A DNA stretch of 64,000 bases from Piscicola geometra (Eukaryota > Annelida > Clitellata > Hirudinida > Piscicolidae). Location: the NCBI GenBank assembly GCA_943735955.1, contig OX030957.1, positions 11,901,017 to 11,965,016 of the forward strand. Reading direction: 5' to 3'. The notes under the pieces were generated by a model, which made no database searches, was not told the DNA's origin, and saw only the letters and a program-made list of their open reading frames with translations. Both the position numbers and the translations under genes were made by a program. Shown piece after piece: positions 13,061 to 24,279 of this stretch; position 1 is the stretch's first letter, and every line of letters starts with the position of its first letter.

Positions 13061-13965
13061 ACTATATAGTCAACCAATTCAATATAACATATCATAAATA
13101 TGCTGATGATATACAACTTCTTCAATTCATCACACCTAATACATCCAACCAAGCTACTAGTAACCTCACATTTTGCATACAAATCATGGAAACTTGGTTC
13201 CTCAATAAATATCTCTAGTTTAACACCACTAAATCAAAAATAATAAAACTAAACACCCCTTTTCAACTTAATAGTTTAAATACCCTATCATCTTTCGACA
13301 TAAACTCAAATAACATCCCCATCAATAACACTCTCAAAATACTCACCCTTGATAGCAAACTCACTTTCAAAAACCACATCACATCTATCATCAAATCATC
13401 ACACCATCATTTCAAAGCAATCAAACACATACGCCCATTCATTACTACTGATCTCTCCGCCTCACTTTCCCGATGTCTAATACTTAGAAGGCTTGAAACT
13501 GTAACTCGCTATTATATAATATCACCAATCAAGGAAGAAATCGTCTACAGACAGTTTTAAACAAGGCTGCTATAATCACACTCAATTGTGACTACCCAGG
13601 CCATCACCTTGTTCAGTCATCAAAGGAAAATCTTATAAAACTTCACTGGCTTCCTATAGACTTTCGAATATCCTTTAAAATAGCCATCACTACATTCAAA
13701 ATTCTTCAAACCTCAATACCGTCATATCTCAGCAAACTCATAACTAACAAAACATCAAACAAACAACTGCGTTCATCTTCATCTCTTCTCTTCAACCAAG
13801 AATCCACTACAAACAACATCTCAAAAAGAGCATTCCGTCACGCAGCTCCAACAACTTGGAATGCCCTTCCACCTGCACTCAACCAATTTTCGACTTTCAA
13901 AGCCAAACTGAAAACTCATTATTTTAACTTAGCTCATCACTCATAATAATTACTCCATGCTACTC
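13061..13965 (+). pseudogene. CR1/L2-like LINE 3' half, decayed
   Basis: Translation near 13090 gives YHKYADDIQLLQF, the YADD catalytic block of a reverse transcriptase. It is followed by a stretch resembling the post-RT domain with a LDSKL.F..H segment. Near 13855 comes TWNALPPALNQFSTFKAKLKTH, the conserved C-terminus of CR1/L2-type ORF2 (W.SLP..L....F...LK). Several stops and frameshifts interrupt it. The element is 5'-truncated and dead. Confidence 0.75.
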
Positions 13966-14344
13966 TTTGCTTTCTTTTTTATAACTTTACTATTATAATT
14001 ATATTGATTTCTTTATTTCATAACGACGTAGTGAGAGCGCTTCAGTTGCGTTCCCGGGTGCTATACAAAAACGACATTTATTATTCTTATTATGATCGAC
14101 TATATAAAGTTTATATTCTAAATAGACTATTGAAAATTAACACAAACCAATATTGTACTTTTTTATTAAATATAAAAAAACTGTTAGTATTCAATAGCTT
14201 TGACACAACTATAAAAAGTGAAGCAATTTTTGAAGAAGTTGAACCAGTAAAGGTCGAAATGAAAACTAGAAAGCCTAGAGCAAAAAAAAGTTAAATTTGC
14301 TAAATTAACCTAAAAGCTAAATTTAATTTAATTTAGTCAATTTG

Positions 14345-14780
14345 ATTAAATGTCAATTCAAATTCAATCAATCAATCAATCACTAATAATTTATATAGCG
14401 CCCTTTACTAAGCGAACAAAAGCGCTCAGCCATCACGTCCCAAACAAGTACGTCTTCAGGCCTCGACGGAAAGTTATGAGTGACTTAGTTGAAGTTAAAG
14501 AAGAAGGTAAAGAATTCCATAAAAGAGGACCACAGTAAGAAAAAGAACGTTTAGCAAAAGAGTGTTTAACTGGAAAACGAAAAGAACGATTAAAGGTAGA
14601 TGATCTTAGACCAGATTTAGGGGGTTGTTTAATTAGATTTTTAAGGTAAATTGGAGTATTACAGTTATAAATTTTAAACATATTTAAACATATTTTAAAA
14701 GTCACTCTAGATCTCAAAGGTAACCAATGTAACAAACGAAGATAAGGAGAAATGTGAGAAAACTTAGGAGCACGAGCAAC
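14345..14780 (-). pseudogene. L2/CR1-like LINE 3' end with TTGA tail
   Basis: Minus-strand translation of 14433-14735 begins LHWLPLRSRVTFKIC, then PIYLKNLI, then GPLLWNSLPSSL, and ends in FRRGLKTYLFGT. This is the conserved C-terminal block of CR1/L2 ORF2. After the stop comes a short 3' region containing AGCGCTTTTG and AAAGGGCGCTATATAAATTA, ending in (TTGA)n at 14367-14385. The same 3' end recurs at 51455-51715, and tail-only relatives occur at 35930, 56112 and 63880. Confidence 0.85.
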
Positions 14781-15114
14781 AAGACATTAAAATACAAACT
14801 CGTGTATTTCTTTAGTTAACTAAATAATTGTGACGATAAATACAACTTTTAAATGGCATTTTTTATTAAATACAATATAAATCATCTTAGGGAACAGAGC
14901 ATTCCATCTTGAGTACCCAGTGGCTAAACATGGAATTTTTTGGTGTTCATGCTTGAAGTAAAAAAAACTTGTGTTGTTTTTTATCTAGTCTTATGCTTGA
15001 GTTCACATAACTAGAAAAGGTATCAATAAAATGGCTAGATAGATTTAAATTTAAATTATTTCTTAGGCACTTGAGCTATGAGGCTACGTTTAAAAATCGT
15101 CCCGACTTGTGCAA

Positions 15115-15295
15115 CTTCTCCCTATATATATTAGCACAACTATATTTCATTAGATACATCGACCTACTTATTATAATAATTATAGATCTAACCTCTATGT
15201 CTACTTTTTATAGATGTATTCTTTATATATCTGGATGACTGGCAGCCACCCTAACCACCATCTGCACCGCTTTGGCGGATCTGACCCACAGGTCT
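15115..15295 (-). mobile_element. Short TIR element (MITE-B), truncated copy
   Basis: The sequence ending CACCGCTTTGGCGGATCTGAC is the reverse complement of the left end of the element at 35474. The subterminal region matches too (TATATCTGGATGACTGGCAG and TCGACCTACTTATTATA, inverted). The opposite terminus is not found, so only one end is left. Confidence 0.7.
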
Positions 15296-15813
15296 AAAAA
15301 TAACATGATCAATCTGACATACTTTAAAAAATATATTACTAAAATTGAAATGATTGTTTTCAAAATAATCAAAATGGTCAATTGATGAGAAACCAGTTAT
15401 AGCACTGGCCAACAGCAATTTTGTGAATCGAATTCAGGTAGTTTAAAATAAAATTTGTGTTAAAAATGAAAACAAAATCTGAAATGCTTATCTCCTCACG
15501 TTTTTGAGATATCTTAGTAGTATTAGTAGTATATTTATAGTGCCTCTGTTTCGAAACTACATTTTTAATCTTTCCCTTTCTTTTCTTTCCCTCTGTCTCC
15601 AAATCGCACCCACACATTTCAGTACCACTTTTTCTAGCTTTAAAGACGTTTTTCAAAATTTTCTCTTTAGTATAAGTAAAATAAGATAATTTAGACAGTT
15701 ACTTATGCTTTGGAAGTTTTATTGAACTTTAAAAAAATAAAAGTTCAACTTTCTTCCCAAGCCAGCACTTTAAAAGCGTGATTTAAACTGTCAAACTCGA
15801 ATTACAAAAAACA
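15296..15813. other. 5' flank of the UPF1 copy
   Basis: AT-rich sequence with no recognised element. Short open frames on both strands have no domain and are treated as chance. Confidence 0.4.
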
Positions 15814-17197
15814 ATGGACGGCTTCAATTCTCAAGCTCTGACATTTTTCGATACTGACGACAATTATGTTATCTACCCTGATACCTTGAACGATGATTTA
15901 GACATTGACTTCACATTCCCCTCTCAAACTCAAGCCTCTCAACTAGAAAACCACCAAGAATTTAAGACGGTGGAAGTTCAGCAAGGGGAGCAACAATGCG
16001 AACCACAACAGCAACAGCCTGCAGGAAGTGGTGAGGAGTTTGCCTTCGAGGAAGACGAGGACGAGCAGTACACCTCCACCGACCTGCCAAAACACGCCTG
16101 CCAGTACTGTGGCGTTCACGACCCTGCATGCGTGGTGCAGTGCAACGCCACCAAGAAGTGGTTTTGCAATGGCCAAGGAGGCTGTTCAGGCAGTCACATA
16201 GTGAACCACCTGGTGCGTCCGAAGACGAAGGAGGTCAGCCTGCACAAGGAGGGTCCCCTGGGCGAGACGGTGCTCGAGTGCTACAATTGCGCGTGTTGCA
16301 ACGTCTTCCTGCTCGGCTTCGTGTCCGCTAAGGCAGATGCTGTGGTCGTCTTATTGTGTCGTCAACCGTGCGCGTCCAACTGTTCACTCAAGGATATGAA
16401 CTGGGACCCGTCGCAATGGTCGCCGCTGATCCAGGACAAGCAGTTTCTGACGGGGTTGGTGAAGAGTCCCTCTGACGAGGAGCAGATGAGGGCTCGCCAG
16501 ATCAACGCCAAGCAGATCAAAAAGCTGGAGGAGCTGTGGAAGGACAACCCTGAAGCCAAATTGGATAACCTCGAAAAGCCAGGCGTTGTCGAGGAGCCTT
16601 AACCAATCCTCATCCGGTACGGGGATGCATATCAGTACCAGCAGATCCTGGGTCCTCTGGTCAAGCTGGAAGTGGAGTGTGACAGGAGACTGAAGGAATC
16701 GCAGTCGTAGGAGAACATCGGGATCCGATGGGACGTCGGTCTCAACAAGAAGAGGATCGCCTACTTTCACCTCGTCAAAGCCAACGAAGAGATGAAAGTG
16801 ATGCAGGGCAACGAATTGCGCATCAGGTACATCGGAGACTCCGCCAAGCCGTGGAGTGGCATCGGCCACGTCATCAAGGTGCCCGACAACTACATCGACG
16901 AGGTGTCGGTCGAGATGAAGTGCAATGCCTATCGAACTCACGCACAACTTCGTCATCGACTTCATCTGGAAGTCCACGTCGTTCGACCGTATGCACTCGG
17001 CGATGCGTACATTCGCGGTGCACGAGAGGGCGGTCTCGAGCTACCTCTACCACAAGCTGCTGGGTCACGAGATCGAGGAGACGTCCATCAAGGCCGTCAT
17101 CCCCCGTCGCTTCAGCGCCCACAACTTGCCGAGTTGAACCACTCCCAGGTCTTCGCCGTCAAGACGGTCTTCCAGTAGCCACTCAGCCTCATCCAAG
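15814..17197 (+). pseudogene. UPF1: UPF1 (RENT1) 5' partial copy, disabled
   Basis: UPF1 is the RNA helicase that drives nonsense-mediated mRNA decay. Residues 1-262 are open from the ATG at 15814 and hold an acidic N-terminus with FTFPSQTQ and the cysteine/histidine-rich zinc domain ([48 protein letters not shown]). The UPF1 match goes on past a TAA at 16600 (VVEEP, then [19 protein letters not shown]), a TAG at 16708, a frameshift near 16920, a return shift near 17130 and a TAG at 17176. It ends in PLSLIQ, immediately before where the Walker A motif of the helicase core should start. No intron interrupts 1.38 kb, and base composition is GC-rich against AT-rich surroundings. A LINE begins at the break. 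Most likely a retrocopy or duplicated fragment cut by the LINE; a single-exon parent gene cannot be excluded. Confidence 0.93.
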
Positions 17198-20100
17198 TTG
17201 TCATAGCCAAAGGGTGGCAGTGGGGATAAGCACCCACTGCCTATAAAGTGCTCCTTTACGGCGTGCGTCTCTGTACTGCCTCTGACAACTTCTGGCCTGC
17301 TCACGGCGGAACTGCTTATACTGATGAGTCAGTCCACCTTCGAAGAGTTGAAAGCTGCCCGAAGAAAAGCCCAGCAGACGGTTCGACGCTGCGCAAATGA
17401 CTATTGGCTTCAACTGGCGAATAGCATTCAACAAGCGTCAGACGCTGGCAACGTAAAGAGCATGTATGAAGGCATCAAAAAAGTAACAGGCAAGTCAGCA
17501 AAGAAGACTGCACCTTTAAAGTCCAAATCAGGAGAGACCATGACAGAAAAAAACAAGCAAATGGGAAGGTGGGTCGAACACTATCTGGAACTTTATTCCA
17601 AAGAAAACTCTGTGACTCAGATAGCACTGGACGCTATTGAAGACTTGCCAGTCTTGGAAGAGCTGGATGTCGAGCCGACCATGGCCAAACTCAGCAAAGC
17701 TATTGATGCTTTAAAGAGCACCAGGAGACGATGGCATCCAAAAAAAAATAATCAAATGCGGTAAACTGTCTCTACTAGAACCACTTCACAAGCTTCTTTG
17801 CCTATGTTGGAGAGAAGGTAGAGTTCCACAGGACATGCGCAATGTCAAGATTGCCACCCTGTATAAAAACAAGAGCGACCGCAGCGACTGCAACAACTAA
17901 CACAATTGGCAACCGTCGCTCACCATCAACAACATCCCATTCCCGTTCGAACCGAACCCGACCTTTCTTGGAGTCAAATATGACAGACTCCTGCACTTTG
18001 GCCATCACACAGACATGATAGTGGACAAGGTAAGGAAACGGGATAATATCATCCGCAACCTCAGAGGAACGGAATGGGGATGAAAGAGAACTGGGCTAAG
18101 AAGTGTATATTGTGCACTGCAAAGGAGCATAATGGAATACGCCAGCCCTGCATGGACACCTTGGACTCCAAAAACCCACATCACCAAGATTGAGAGGGCC
18201 CAACTTCGTGCTGCCAAAATCCTCACCTGTCTTACAGCAACAACGCCCTCTGAAGCAGTCCTCGTTGAAGCAGACCACGCCAACATGGAGACGAGGTTTG
18301 ATCAAGCTTCCCTCAAAAGGGCCGTCAAATGGGTGAGCTACAAGCAGGAAGACTGGATGAAGTCACTTGCAGAGAAACATGTCCCCGAGAAGCTGAAACA
18401 AAACAGATGGAGGACCAAATTACTTCAACAAGCAGAGGCACTTTTCCCAGAAAACCCACTGCACGAAGCGGTATACGAGCCAAAGCCGCCTTGGTTCAAC
18501 TTCCCTCTCAACATCAGCTACTCCAAATCCAGCAAGCACGACTCTGATCTCATGCAACTGGAAGCAGCTAAAGATGCCATCGCTCAGGAAGGCGAAGCTG
18601 ACTTTACCATCTACACTGCCGGCTCGGTGCAAGGAATGGCAAAGCTTGGGGGTGCTGCGGTGGTAGTGTACCAAAGCGATCAGAAAGTAGCTAACTGGAA
18701 CAAGCCCACAGGATACAAGAGTAACCCAATAAACACTGAAAGAATTGCGGTTGAGGAGGCTCTGAAATGGTTGAGTGAGAGAGAGAACTGGAGCATGGCA
18801 AAGATTGTGTGCGATTGCAAGCCGCTTCTTTCGCTAATGGCATCCAACTCTCTCTCTTCCCATCGAATCTCAGAGCTAACTGCACAGTGTGCCAACATGA
18901 ACAAAAAGATTATCTTCATCTGGGTTCCAAGCCACTGCTATCTGATCGGAAACGATGAGGCTGATGCAGAAGCAGCTACAGGAATCAGGGCACAGTTAAC
19001 CCCGCTAGACCAAGAACTAACGAGATCAAGGATCTGCCAAGCAGTCACAAGCCACAGACCACAAGAAATCCACTTCAGTAACGACAGCCTGAATGGCATC
19101 TACAAAGGCAGGCTCAAGAAAACTGAGGAAGAGCTCACCAAACTTGCTCGCACCAACCTGAGCAGGTTCCGTACTGGGCACCACTCGGCGATTAGAGCCT
19201 ACCAATGTAGAATTGGTCTGAGCCAAGAAGACTTATGCAGACTCTGCAAGACAGCCCAGGAGACAACAACTCATCTCTGGACAGACTGCCCAGCTCTGGA
19301 ACCAGATAGGGCAGTACACGGGCTGGGCAAGAAGACAAGAGAATTAACTCAAGAGCCTGGCAAGGCAGCGCAGCTGGTTGAGACTATTCTTCTCCAGACT
19401 GCTGAACAACGAAACGAATTAAACAACTGCAACAACTACAGGGACATCTCACTGCTTTGCGTCGTGGGTAAAGCTTTTGCACGCATTGTCCTCAACCGTC
19501 TCCAAGCCCTAGCAAGTCGTGTGTATCCTGAATCGCAATAGGGTTTCAGATCAGGAAGATCCACAGTTGACATGATCTTCTCCCTGCGTCAGCTCCAGGA
19601 TAAGTGCAGAGAGCAGCGGATGCAGTTGTATATCACCTTTATCGACCTAACTAAGGCATTCGACCTTGTAAGCAGGAACGGCTTATTTCGGCTACTCAAG
19701 AAGATTGGCTGTCCACCTGGGCTGCTCAACATTACAATTTCTTATCACGAAAACACACAAGATGTGGTCAGCTACGATGGGAAGACCTCAGAATCCTTCA
19801 TAATCAAGAGTGGGTTCAAACAGGGTTGTGTGCTAGTGCTTACATTATTTGGTATCTTCTTCTCGATGCTGTTGAACTTTGCATTTAAAGAGTCTGCCGA
19901 AGGTGTTCATTTACCCACCAGAAGTGACAGGAAGCTGCTGAACATGGCACGCCTAAGAGCTAAGACAAAAATTCGCGCTATCCTCTTCAGAGACATGCTG
20001 TTTGCTGATGATGCGGCCCTGGTGTCACACACCGAGGAACACCTTCAGCAGCTGATGAATCGCTTTGCTCAGGCTTGCAGGGAATTCGGTCTGACCATCA

Positions 20101-20975
20101 GTAGAAAAAAAACCAACATCATGGGTCAAGACATCCCTGCTCCACCCTCAATCACAATCGACAATCAGATGCTGGAGGCCACTGACAAGTTCACATACTT
20201 GGGCTCCGTCATTACTAGCAGCCTATCCCTCGACATCGAGATTGATAAGAGGCTCGCCAAAGCAGCCAGCGTCATGGCCAGATTGAGCAAACGTGTATGG
20301 ACCAACAACCAACTGACACGAAACACCAAGTTCAAAGTGTACCAGGCATGCGTTCTCAGCACTCTGTTGTATGGCAGCGAAACCTGGACCTCCTATGCCA
20401 GGCAAGAAGATCGTCTCGAAAGCTTTCGTCTTCGCTGTCTTCGACGCATCCTTGGCATAACATGGCAAGACAAAGTCACCAACACAGCCGTACTCAATCA
20501 AGCCAACTCACTCAGCATACACCTCCTTCTATGCCAAAGACGTCTACGCTGGCTGGGTCACGTGCGTCGAATGGAAGAAGGTCGCATACCCAAGGACATC
20601 CTCTATGGCGAGCTGGCTACAGGACACCGTCTAGTTGGTCGCCTGCAACTACGGTTCAAAGACGTCTGCAAACGCGATCTCAAACTTACGGGTATCGACC
20701 CTGGCAGATGGGAAAAGTTAGCCGATGACCGGAGGGGCTGGCGCCAGACTGTCCACAAAGGCATCAAAAAGGGCGAGGAAGAACGCAGGCAACATCTGAA
20801 ATCCCGAAGGCAAAGAAGAAAAATGAGGCAGCAGAATCAGGATCTCGATCCTCCAGCCGACTTCACCTGCAGCCGCTGCAGCAGAGACTGTCGATCCAGG
20901 ATCGGTATGCTGAGCCACTCTAGAAGCTGCCGTCAAAGCGCTATCATCATCTCACGAGATGGATGAATGACAACC
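17197..20975 (+). mobile_element. Non-LTR LINE copy 2, internally deleted and disabled
   Basis: Same family as 51921-55757. It opens with the family 5' untranslated sequence (TTGTCATAGCCAAAGGGTGG) and at about 17325 jumps to the part equivalent to 53789, losing about 1.74 kb including the endonuclease. Coding then runs in pieces: 17324-17764 (linker before RT, ended by a small deletion), then after the nested insertion the RT from 19439 on. A TAG at 19539 falls before GFRSGRSTVDMIF. The open frame 19572-20966 carries FIDLTKAFDLVSRNGLF, SGFKQGCVL, MLFADDAALV and YLGSVITSS. It ends with a Cys-rich finger (CSRCSRDC, SRIGMLSHSRSC) near residues 440-455 that copy 1 lacks. Not autonomous. Confidence 0.9.
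17887..19438 (+). mobile_element. Nested LINE fragment with RNase H domain and 13-bp TSD
   Basis: A foreign segment (17900-19425) interrupts LINE copy 2 and is bounded by a direct repeat ACTGCAACAACTA (17887-17899 and 19426-19438). Copy 1 has this sequence only once, in the CNNYRGISLL block. The insert encodes the end of an RT (FLGVKYDRLL, then an internal TGA near 18081, then SIMEYASPAW). It continues into an RNase H domain with FTIYTAGS, NTERIAVEEAL, WVPSHCYLIGNDEADAEA, and a terminal Cys/His knuckle (CRLCKTAQETTTHLWTDCPAL). In a typical RNase H the first Asp lies in YTDGS; here it is YTAGS, so a catalytic residue seems lost. The clade is likely one of the RNase H-bearing LINEs (I, R1, Tad or LOA type). 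It is 5'-truncated. Confidence 0.88.
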
Positions 20976-20979
20976 AATT

Positions 20980-21525
20980 ATCTAGCTTCTCAACTTTTCG
21001 TCATTGTAACCATGGACCCCTTCCATCGGTTCTTGTTCTCCAAGCTTTCAACCACAATTTTCTACATTTTTCATATGACCTACATTCTACCTCCATAACC
21101 ATCTCCCAAACTTAGTCTGTAAAACTTCTATCTTCTTTTTCTCCTTAGCTGACCACCTAACTGCACAAACACTATATATCATCCTTCCTACAATCAAGCT
21201 TTTCCATGCTTTCCTGCCCACGATAAAACGACTCCCAGATCTTTTTGCTCAATATTTTAATATGCCGGTTAGGCTTCCAGCATTTTTCATCATTTCACTT
21301 AACTAAACAATCACTCTTGTTTCCAATTTAAGCATTAATTCTGAATACCTTATCTCGTAATATTTTCGTATGGTCCTAAATCTAATTACCCATTCTTGAC
21401 ATCCTTCACTTCCTGTGTTACCAACCAGCTCTACAACTTTGGATTTCTCCTCGTTCAGTTTCATTCCATATTCCTTCAGTACATCCTCTAACACTATCCT
21501 CATAATTATAATTGCATTGTTTATG
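20980..21525 (-). pseudogene. LINE fragment, RT C-terminal part
   Basis: Minus-strand translation from about 21510 gives LEDVLKEYGMKLNEEKSKVV, a post-catalytic RT stretch. After stops and frameshifts it gives GRKAWKSLIVGRMIYSVCAVRW and KEKKKIEVLQTKFGRWLW. These match the C-terminal region of LINE ORF2. It is directly against the 3' end of LINE copy 2. No catalytic block is present. Confidence 0.72.
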
Positions 21526-22429
21526 ATCATGCTGATTCTATTATTTTATTTGATAGATATTCATGTTGGATTGTCGATTTTGAATTTTTTATGAGTTCAT
21601 AACATAATTAAAGGTTATAGAGACAAAATCAGTTTCTAAAAGTATAATTTATTTTGTTACTTCATATATACATAATGAATCGGCAATCGCGTTCATGTAA
21701 ACATTCTCTTCATGCTTTTTGTGTACATGTGTGGTAAATTCACAAAAAATAGTCAGCGTAGACCAATTTCAAATTTTGTGGAATCTGCATAAAGGTTTCA
21801 TTTGGATTGCCAACTAGAAGATCAAGACAAACCACAACTAGTGTGCAATAGATGTTATGTCAAACTGACGCAATGGCTGCAAGGAAAAAAAACATGTATC
21901 TTTTGCTGTTTCGAATCAAAAATCGTCTTGACGACTGTCGGCCAGTGTAATTAATATCTACAAGGGAGATTCAATTTCCTAGTGTTTTCTAAAGTTAAAA
22001 AATAGAAATGTGTAAGTTTTATCATCAGAATCCCTTTGTTGCCTAAAAACACTGGGTAGTTCCACGAAGATAATGGTCATTTTTTGGTGAAATTTACAAT
22101 TCAAATGAACATAGAATAAAATATATACTATATTTCTTTTATACTTTTATAATCCACTGGTTTGGTTCTGACGGCGATGCCTGCTCCTTTTACGATTGAG
22201 TGTTTGAGCATTCCTAATGCGATACTATTTGTGATTTTGTGCAGCTGATTTAGCAATGGCAAGTTATAGGCAAAGAAAAATGTCTAATCATAAAGAAGAC
22301 GAGTACGAAGGTGGCTTCGATGTACAGAAAATTATTTCAATGTCTTTTATGTCTTTAAATTTATATTGCCATATATTTTCTAATGTTCCACTATTTTTAT
22401 TTTACAAATATATTGCTACTTATGTGTCC
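21526..22429. other. AT-rich non-coding stretch
   Basis: No supported gene. Around 21725-21900 a broken frame contains CGKFTKNSQRRPISNFVES and a CNRC-like pair, which might be a decayed zinc-binding transposon-related domain. The evidence is too weak to name. Confidence 0.35.
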
Positions 22430-23173
22430 TGACAAGCTGAATAGACGTTCACATGGAACTGTACTTGCAAGTGATGACAAGTACTTTCTTGCCAGTTTCG
22501 TAAAAGCCGGATATGCTCCTTCGTGTTGTTGCTACCCAACAAGAAAATAACTCTCAAAGCCAATTTCAGATTCTATTCAATAACGTTGAATTATTGACTT
22601 TGTCAGAATCTGAAGCTACAATGTAGCTAAGCTACATATGTTCGTAGTCACATGTTTGGTGAAGGCTGTATAGTTTTGGAGGTTCTTATCTTCTAATAGT
22701 TTCTCCAACTCCTCGTTGCTTCTCTTTCATCCTTTTGAAGACATTTTACGTTTTTAAAAATGTGTGGCAATTCTTAACCATTGGATATTTTTATTAATAT
22801 TTCTCTGCAAAAATACATTTTTGTTTTGAAACAAATAACATTAGCTAGATCATTTTGTGATTTTGTTGAGTGACAAATTGCAAGTAACACTATTGAACAT
22901 GTTACGTATTTTTCACCGTCTAGAAGTTCTGTTGAAAATCTAGAAGCAATGAACAGTTTTTTGACAAAATGCAATTTTTCCCATTCGTTTTTAGAAAGTA
23001 ACTTTATAGTGTTTGTGTTCATTTGCTGGCAATGCAGCCACACAGCCACAAAAAAATTTAATGCATTAAAATTTTTAATTGCGTTAATTTTTTTAACGGC
23101 GTTAAAATGTTTAACGTGCCTTAATTGATTAACGCGTTTATCGAATGTTAGCTTAGAATAAAGCACCGCTCTA
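22430..23173 (-). mobile_element. hAT-A element, copy 3 (inverted)
   Basis: Reading the minus strand from 23173 gives TAGAGCGGTGCTTTATTCTA, the left end of the family. It is followed by the AACGCGTTAATCAATT subterminal motif. The coding remnant LSKNEWEKLHFVKKLF, then FSTELLDGEKYVTCSIVLLAI resembles the middle of hAT transposases. Near 22440-22570 the hATC dimerisation segment recurs in broken form. The right end is not clear, so no target duplication could be assigned. Confidence 0.75.
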
Positions 23174-23641
23174 ATAAAAACAATCAAATAACTCTTTATA
23201 CTCACTCGGAAAAAACAAGATTTTCTGCATTTTTTTCTTCATGTTTAACTCGGGTATTTTTCATTCTGCATATATAGACTGATTTATAACATTTTATTCA
23301 ATATATAATTATTTTTTGAATGATTATTAGGTTTATTTTAATAAACATGAAGGACAGTACCAAACTTTTGTTAAGTCTAAATTTTCTTATATCAAAAACA
23401 AACAATTCACTTGATAAAAATAATTATGAAACCTGCTTATATAAGTTGTTATTTATTAAATAAAAAAATTAAATCATGCTTACTGTATAAAGAAACTAAT
23501 GATGAGATAATGAGTAAATAATGACCATGGAGATTTCTTTGAAGTCTGTGTGGGAGTAGAAGAGTGAACTAAATTCGGATCCTATGTATACTTTTAACAT
23601 AAATCAATGATGATAATGATAATAATAATGAAGAGCATTAT

Positions 23642-23745
23642 TATAGTGGCGTATAACCCGAACGGGCTTCCAGGCCACTTCAGCTGCATATTTTCATTTG
23701 CGCCTTTGGGTTACTAGGGCATTGGTTGCACTTGAACCTAGGACC
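23642..23745 (-). repeat. SINE group B fragment
   Basis: GTGGCGTATAACCCGAACGG then GCTTCCAGGCCACTTCAGCT then GGTTGCACTTGAACCTAGGA matches the body and B-box region of the SINE at 5046 on the minus strand. The A-box end is missing. Confidence 0.55.
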
Positions 23746-24061
23746 TTGATGATGATAATTATAACTATATTATATCATTTTAAAAAACTCTCTTTCAAGC
23801 ATAAAAATGTCCACACATATACAAAAGAACACACACATACAGACATATAATTAAATATATATCATTATCGCATTTCCAAAAGCTAAAAATAAAAAACATC
23901 AAAATTGTATTAATCAATTTCACAAGCATTGCAAAAATTTAAATAAAAATTGTATAGCCTATAAATTTATAGTCTTTATTATATAGATAGCTATAATCCG
24001 TGATTCGCATATTCATTATTTGTGTTCGCTCTGCATTTATTACTCTGGGCAACAACGAGAA

Positions 24062-24230
24062 ATATATCATTGGAAAGAGCACATTAAAAAATTTATAACC
24101 TTTAATTTTCAAGATATTTGGATTTTTAGTTTTTACCATGTTAATTTATATCATTGGAAAGAGCACATTAAAAAATTTATAACCTTTAATTTTCAAGATA
24201 TTTGGATTTTTAGTTTTCACCATGTTAATT
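24062..24230. repeat. 84-bp tandem duplication
   Basis: Two almost identical adjacent units start ATATCATTGGAAAGAGCACA and end CCATGTTAATTT. They differ by about one base, so the duplication is recent. The frame stays open through both units, but there is no sign this is coding. Confidence 0.9.
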
Positions 24231-24279
24231 TATACATTAAACCAGTGCTCAAATGATCCAACATTACTGGAATAATTTC

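Noticed and set aside
14004..14294. 96-codon plus-strand frame ending in a basic KTRKPRAKKS tail
   Set aside because: AT-rich, no recognisable domain, lies between two LINE remnants; not enough to call a gene.
15943..17434. Several open frames overlapping the UPF1 copy on both strands
   Set aside because: Shadows of the GC-rich UPF1 and LINE coding sequence.
21725..21900. Decayed zinc-binding domain of a transposon-associated protein
   Set aside because: Only a few residues fit and frames are broken; could not be distinguished from chance.
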